A DNA stretch of 64,000 bases from positions 1-64,000 of the forward strand of contig CABSNM010000005.1 in the NCBI GenBank assembly GCA_902479065.1. The letters are read 5' to 3'. Positions 60,166 through 64,000 of the stretch are shown here, piece by piece. Position 1 is the stretch's first letter. Each line of letters starts with the position of its first letter. Position numbers and translations under genes: made by a program. Below the pieces are notes generated by a model, which searched no databases, had not been told where the DNA came from, and saw nothing but the letters and a program-made list of their open reading frames with translations. The DNA is from an uncultured Collinsella sp. Its GTDB lineage: Bacteria > Actinomycetota > Coriobacteriia > Coriobacteriales > Coriobacteriaceae.

Positions 60166-60684
60166 ATGGAAGAACAAGCATTTAGACAGGCGGTCGAGGA
60201 TCACCGGGATGTCGTGTTTCGGATCGCATTGACGTACCTGCGCGATCGCGCCGATGCCGACGATGTTGCCCAAGACGTCTTTCTTAAGTTGCTTAAAAGC
60301 GATGGACACTTTGAAAGTTGGGAACATCTTCGTCGCTGGCTTATCCGGGTCACGATCAATGAATGCAAATCGCTCTTTCGAAAGCCATGGAGGCGTGTGG
60401 AGGATATTGAGAACCTGGCCGATTCGCTTTCGGCGGCGCAGGATGAGACCAAGGCGGTCCTGTCAGACGTTATGCGACTTCCGGAGCGATTCCGTGTTCC
60501 CATCGTGCTCTATTACTATCTGGGCTTTTCGACCTCAGAGATTGCCGAGTTGTTGCATGTACCAGCCGCGACCGTTCGAACGCGTTTAGCTCGTGGTCGA
60601 TCGAAGCTCAAATTCATCCTAGAGGAGGGCGACCGTGAAATCCAATCAAATCAAGCAGGCCTTCGAGTCCATCCAAGCCGATAG
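60166..60684 (+). CDS. ECF-type RNA polymerase sigma factor
   Basis: The 172-residue protein has sigma region 2 (EDHRDVVFRIALTYLRDRADADDVAQDVFLKLL, residues 10-42) and region 4 (LPERFRVPIVLYYYLGFSTSEIAELLHVPAATVRTRLARGRSKLK, about residues 105-150). There is no other domain. It should direct RNA polymerase to a small regulon under control of the membrane protein encoded next. The ATG at 60166 follows GGGAGG by six bases; a GTG two codons earlier lies too close. Its last 50 bases overlap the next gene, a usual sign of a sigma/anti-sigma pair. It stands between rpoC and rpsL. Confidence 0.92.
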   Translation: MEEQAFRQAVEDHRDVVFRIALTYLRDRADADDVAQDVFLKLLKSDGHFESWEHLRRWLIRVTINECKSLFRKPWRRVEDIENLADSLSAAQDETKAVLSDVMRLPERFRVPIVLYYYLGFSTSEIAELLHVPAATVRTRLARGRSKLKFILEEGDREIQSNQAGLRVHPSR

Positions 60685-61711
60685 CAATCTTGCAGATCGT
60701 GTCCTTAATACCGCTGCGGGTGAGCCGCTTCATCGAAAGGGCCACGCGAAGCCTCTGTATGTTGCCGTAATCGGATGTCTTGTCGGAGTGTTGGCGACCG
60801 GAGGGGTCGCCTACGCAGTTATCAATTCCAGCTATTTTGCCTCAGCCTGGGGAAACCACGGCAACGGGGATTCCATTACCTGGACCAACGGCGGTTCATC
60901 GGGGACTAAATACACCTACACCAGAGAGTTTGGTGACGGCATTGCGCCCCAAAGCCTGGAGGGCACAGTCCAGAAGGTTAATCTGTCCGTCGAGGGTAAC
61001 GGCTATACGCTTGATATCCATGAGATGGCTATCGATAAAAACGGTTGCGGTGCCGTGACGTTTACGCTGTCCAATCCAAATGGCATTAACTACTACAAGC
61101 CGGCAGCAGAGACAGGCGAACTTGTTCTCTATGGTGAAGAAGAACAAGGCATCGGCACACCCAGCATGAACTTCGGCGAGGAATGGGCTGACACACGCTG
61201 CACAATTGATAAGGACACATCAAGCGACACGGTCATTAATGGCACGATGTACTTTGCCTCGTGGGATCGCGAGCGAGATTTGCAACATGCGGTTACCTGG
61301 AATATCTGCTGGACTGAGGGCGAAGGCGAGGACGCGAAGCTGTTCGAGGCATCGACGCCCGAGTTTAGCGTTGGAGCGTACGTCGATAAAAAGGAACTCC
61401 GCTCCGATGACTCGCCTCTCGAGATCAGCCCGTTTTCTATCCAGACACACATCGATGATCTGGGCATTGACGCAGTCACGAAGAAGTTGACCGTTACCTA
61501 CAAGGATGGATCGGAGCAGATTATCGAAGATGATGCTGCGGGCGCGTACAATTTCTATGTCTCGCTGACGCGCAATAGCGGAGAGAACATCTCGGTGCCG
61601 ACAAAACTGATCAATGTCGATCAAGTGGTCTCGGTAACCCTTGAGGGCACGAGGTACACATCAACAGGAGAGACCGAAACAGAAGTACCCTTTACCATCG
61701 TTTATTCGTAA
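60635..61711 (+). CDS. Membrane-bound anti-sigma-type protein (DUF4179-like)
   Basis: The 358-residue protein has a short cytoplasmic part (about residues 1-40), one membrane segment (about 41-63: PLYVAVIGCLVGVLATGGVAYAVI) and a large outside part rich in beta strands. This fits DUF4179-type partners of ECF sigma factors in Firmicutes and Actinobacteria. No zinc-binding anti-sigma motif (HxxxCxxC) is present, so holding of the sigma factor would use another mode. The outside part could sense an envelope stress signal. The start is GTG after GAGGAGGGC, inside the sigma gene. No promoter is seen between the two. Confidence 0.8.
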   Translation: MKSNQIKQAFESIQADSNLADRVLNTAAGEPLHRKGHAKPLYVAVIGCLVGVLATGGVAYAVINSSYFASAWGNHGNGDSITWTNGGSSGTKYTYTREFGDGIAPQSLEGTVQKVNLSVEGNGYTLDIHEMAIDKNGCGAVTFTLSNPNGINYYKPAAETGELVLYGEEEQGIGTPSMNFGEEWADTRCTIDKDTSSDTVINGTMYFASWDRERDLQHAVTWNICWTEGEGEDAKLFEASTPEFSVGAYVDKKELRSDDSPLEISPFSIQTHIDDLGIDAVTKKLTVTYKDGSEQIIEDDAAGAYNFYVSLTRNSGENISVPTKLINVDQVVSVTLEGTRYTSTGETETEVPFTIVYS

Positions 61712-61850
61712 AGTCTGGTCCGCTTCCCAAGGGGGGGGAGCGGCCTTTTTAGCGTTATATGGACGAGTGGATTGGACGTTATTCGTCTGATTCTCGGAAG
61801 AACGTAGCAAATGGATGCGGATCACCGTGAAGAGTGGCGTTTTCCCCGAT
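61712..61850. other. Spacer after the anti-sigma gene
   Basis: CCGCTTCCCAAGGGGGGGGAGCGG (61721 on) and a following TTTTTA can form the terminator of the sigma/anti-sigma unit. I see no gene in this part. Confidence 0.5.
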
Positions 61851-61888
61851 AAAACCGACCAAAATAAACCTGTCCCTTTTTGGCAGGG
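61851..61888. repeat. GGGGACAGG-type short palindrome, copy 7 (one arm cut)
   Basis: AAAACCGACCAAAA faces TTTTTGGCAGG around TAAACCTGTCCC; the last four pairs are lost compared with 33505-33545, which is otherwise almost identical. Confidence 0.72.
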
Positions 61889-61910
61889 AACGTTGCCCCG
61901 ACGAGCACGT

Positions 61911-62051
61911 CGGATTCCCGGGCCGGGCGGCACAGGGGTTAAGTTTGTCGCGAGTTCCGCACGAGCCGGAGGCCACTTAATGTGGCCTCCGTGCGAGCCA
62001 GGACTGTAGAGCAGCAAACTTAACCCCTGTGCCGCCCGGACCGGGAATCTG
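61911..62051. repeat. Hairpin element family A, copy 2 (long nested inverted repeat)
   Basis: The arms 61911-61947 and 62015-62051 pair at 35 of 37 positions. The tip (61958-61995) has CGCAC/GTGCG, the same GAGCC bulge, and GGAGGCCAC/GTGGCCTCC around TTAAT. Flanks TTCCGCACGAGCC and GTGCGAGCCAGGAC match copy 1, while the long arms are unrelated to copy 1. Confidence 0.85.
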
Positions 62052-62134
62052 CCCCCGCGCACAGAAGGGGATTCCTTTTGTGTAGGCTTTGCGGAAATAT
62101 GGCTATTTTAGGATACGCCCGGCGGCGTGGTCTG

Positions 62135-62163
62135 TTGACGGCACAGCTAGCGCCACGTATCCT
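62135..62163 (+). promoter_or_regulatory. rpsL-rpsG-fusA promoter
   Basis: TTGACG (62135-62140) and TATCCT (62158-62163) are 17 bases apart, 94 bases before the rpsL start. It lies 84 bases after the family A element. Confidence 0.7.
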
Positions 62164-62256
62164 ATCGAACTGCGTGTTTCGTAGGGGGATGCTGACCCCT
62201 CGATTCAAGCCGTTGCACTTTACAGAAAGCTGGAATCATTCGAGAAGGAGTACGCT

Positions 62257-62634
62257 TTGCCTACTATTAACCAGCTGGTTCGCCAGGGCCGTCGTTCCGT
62301 GCCCAAGAAGTCCAAGAACGCTGCTCTGCAGCACAACTCCCAGAAGCGCGGCGTGTGCACCCGCGTCTTCACCACGAGCCCCAAGAAGCCGAACTCGGCT
62401 CTTCGTAAGGTTGCCCGTGTTCGCCTCGTCAACGGCATCGAAGTTACCGCTTACATCCCGGGTGAGGGCCACAACCTGCAGGAGCACTCCATCGTGCTCG
62501 TCCGCGGCGGTCGTGTCCGTGACCTCCCTGGTGTCCGTTATCACGTCATCCGTGGCGCCTACGACGCTGCTCCGGTCCAGAACCGTATGCAGGCCCGTTC
62601 CAAGTACGGTGCTAAGCGCCCCAAGGCTAAATAA
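62257..62634 (+). CDS. rpsL: 30S ribosomal protein S12
   Basis: S12 sits in the decoding centre. The 125-residue protein has [19 protein letters not shown] at the N-terminus and the conserved loops [12 protein letters not shown] and [15 protein letters not shown]. The Lys residues linked to streptomycin response are present as in wild type. The start codon is TTG at 62257, six bases after AGAAGGAG, which is uncommon for such a highly expressed gene. It is the first gene of the str operon. Confidence 0.97.
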   Translation: MPTINQLVRQGRRSVPKKSKNAALQHNSQKRGVCTRVFTTSPKKPNSALRKVARVRLVNGIEVTAYIPGEGHNLQEHSIVLVRGGRVRDLPGVRYHVIRGAYDAAPVQNRMQARSKYGAKRPKAK

Positions 62635-62707
62635 GCCAGATAACGTTCTGATACTTTCGCCGTGTGCCGCCTAAGCGCCGCACGGTAGACACTTAAGGAG
62701 ATTTCAC

Positions 62708-63181
62708 ATGCCGCGTCGTGCAGCAGCTAATCGTCGTGAGGTTCAGCCTGACGCCGTTTACAACAACCGCCTGGTGACTCAGCTCATCAACAAGGTCCTT
62801 CTTGACGGCAAGAAGGCCACCGCTGAGCGCATCGTTTACACCGCTTTCGAGATCGTTGCCGAGAAGTCCGAGGGTGGCGACGCTCTCGCTACCTTCAAGA
62901 AGGCTATGGACAACGTCAAGCCCACGCTCGAGGTTAAGCCCAAGCGTGTCGGTGGCGCTACCTATCAGGTCCCGATGGAGGTCAACTCCCGTCGTTCCAC
63001 CGCTCTGGGTATCCGCTGGATCGTCAACTTCTCCCGCGCTCGCAAGGAGAAGACCATGGCCGAGCGTCTCGCCAACGAGATCCTCGACGCTTCCAACGGC
63101 CTGGGCGCTTCCGTCAAGAAGCGTGAGGACGTCTTCAAGATGGCCGAGGCCAACCGCGCGTTCTCTCACTATCGTTGGTAA
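62708..63181 (+). CDS. rpsG: 30S ribosomal protein S7
   Basis: S7 starts the assembly of the 30S head. The 157-residue protein has the typical [35 protein letters not shown] opening and the [33 protein letters not shown] segment with the rRNA-binding helices. The start follows AAGGAGATTTCAC. It lies between rpsL and fusA, the standard order. Confidence 0.97.
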   Translation: MPRRAAANRREVQPDAVYNNRLVTQLINKVLLDGKKATAERIVYTAFEIVAEKSEGGDALATFKKAMDNVKPTLEVKPKRVGGATYQVPMEVNSRRSTALGIRWIVNFSRARKEKTMAERLANEILDASNGLGASVKKREDVFKMAEANRAFSHYRW

Positions 63182-63200
63182 GTTAAGGTAAGGAACTAAC

Positions 63201-64000
63201 ATGGCTAAGCCTAAGTACAAGCTTTCCGATACCCGTAACATCGGCATCATGGCCCACATCGATGCCGGTAAGACCACCACGACCGAGCGTATTCTTTACT
63301 ACACCGGTAAGACCCACAAGATCGGTGAGGTCCATGAGGGCGCTGCCACCATGGACTGGATGGTTCAGGAGCAGGAGCGCGGCGTAACCATTACCTCCGC
63401 TGCTACCACGTGCTTCTGGAACAAGGACGGTAAGGACTACCGCATCCAGATCATCGACACCCCGGGCCACGTTGACTTCACCGCCGAGGTCGAGCGTTGC
63501 CTGCGCGTTCTCGATGGCGCTGTCGCCGTCTTCGACGCCGTTGCCGGCGTTCAGCCCCAGTCTGAGACCGTTTGGCGTCAGGCTTCTACCTTCAACGTCC
63601 CCCGCATCGCCTTCATCAACAAGTATGACCGCGTGGGCGCTGACTTCTTCAACGCTATCGAGACCATGAAGGATCGTCTCGACGCTAACGCCGTGGCCGC
63701 TCAGGTCCCGATGGGCGCCGAGGACAACTTCTGGGGCGTCATCGACCTGGTCACCATGACTGCATGGGACTTCAAGGCCGACGAGAAGGGCATGACCTAC
63801 CCCGAGCCGATGGACGAGATCCCGGCTGAGTTTGCCGACATCGCTGCCACCAAGCGCGAGGAGCTCCTTGACGCTGCTGCCAGCTTTGACGACGAGCTCA
63901 TGGAGAAGATCCTCATGGAGGAGGACTTCACCGTCGAGGAGCTCAAGGCCGCTCTGCGCAAGGGCGTTCTGGCCAACGAGCTCAACCTCGTCTTCGTGGG
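63201..64000 (+). CDS. fusA: Elongation factor G, 5' part (cut by window end)
   Basis: EF-G moves tRNAs and mRNA through the ribosome. The first 266 codons are present: G1 AHIDAGKT (residues 18-25), the switch I region [20 protein letters not shown], and the G4 motif NKYDR. In EF-G the G4 motif is nearly always NKMDR; Tyr in place of Met is unusual but should still bind guanine. The G' insert begins around residue 170. The ATG follows AAGGAACTAAC. The gene continues beyond the window. Confidence 0.97.
   Translation, partial: MAKPKYKLSDTRNIGIMAHIDAGKTTTTERILYYTGKTHKIGEVHEGAATMDWMVQEQERGVTITSAATTCFWNKDGKDYRIQIIDTPGHVDFTAEVERCLRVLDGAVAVFDAVAGVQPQSETVWRQASTFNVPRIAFINKYDRVGADFFNAIETMKDRLDANAVAAQVPMGAEDNFWGVIDLVTMTAWDFKADEKGMTYPEPMDEIPAEFADIAATKREELLDAAASFDDELMEKILMEEDFTVEELKAALRKGVLANELNLVFV

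Overview
The window looks like chromosomal DNA of a gut actinobacterium of the class Coriobacteriia, most likely Collinsella. The inference rests on high GC, the gene content (disA-ispD-ispF-cysS, FeoA-FeoB fusion, obligate-anaerobe acyl-CoA dehydratase activase, surface-anchored 5'-nucleotidase) and the codon bias. I could not run a database comparison, so the genus is an inference. Coding density is high. Nearly all genes are housekeeping; the unusual content lies in the intergenic spaces and in a few domain fusions.

Layout: 0.2-2.7 kb, a small acidic ORF, a ThrE-type exporter and a DUF2798 membrane protein. 2.9-8.1 kb, a giant acyl-CoA dehydratase activase with a TetR regulator and a matching palindromic operator. 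8.2-12.6 kb, clpC and pepD. 12.7-14.5 kb, a HipBA-type module with a long perfect operator. 14.5-15.3 kb, mntP behind a Mn2+ (yybP-ykoY type) riboswitch with a transcription terminator. 15.5-21 kb, disA-ispD-ispF-cysS-rlmB-yacP. 21-22.4 kb, a one-gene HTH-HipA-like fusion with its own long inverted repeat. 22.5-27.7 kb, a translation block: tRNA-Thr, a repeat-rich spacer, tRNA-Tyr/Thr/Met-tuf, rpmG-tRNA-Trp-secE-nusG-rplK-rplA. 27.7-33.4 kb, a minus-strand set: metallophosphoesterase, a ParB-like/BMP fusion, MscS channel and surface 5'-nucleotidase. 33.5-37.4 kb, an ABC importer (ATPase, permease, Tat-type lipoprotein) and a WYL-type regulator. 37.6-39.8 kb, asnS and a PTS IIA protein. 40-47.7 kb, esterase, FeoAB, MFS exporter, GH13 glycosidase, deoxyinosine glycosylase and an unknown protein. 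47.8-49 kb, an aminotransferase with a codon-use break. 49.2-64 kb, rplJ-rplL, galU, rpoB-rpoC, an ECF sigma/anti-sigma pair, then rpsL-rpsG-fusA (fusA cut by the window end).

The classic rplKAJL-rpoBC-rpsLG-fusA cluster is present but split: about 22 kb separates rplA from rplJ, galU sits between rplL and rpoB, and a sigma/anti-sigma pair sits between rpoC and rpsL.

The most unusual signals are: (1) at least five families of intergenic hairpin elements with conserved cores and divergent arms, including a pair of 140-210 bp elements in front of rplJ and rpsL whose tip stems differ only by compensatory changes; (2) seven GGGGACAGG-type short palindromes, four of them touching or within a few bases of a stop codon; (3) a C-terminal extension of RpoC that resembles the alpha-subunit C-terminal domain; (4) a HipA-like kinase carrying its own DNA-binding domain; and (5) a cytoplasmic ParB-like/BMP fusion overlapping a metallophosphoesterase.
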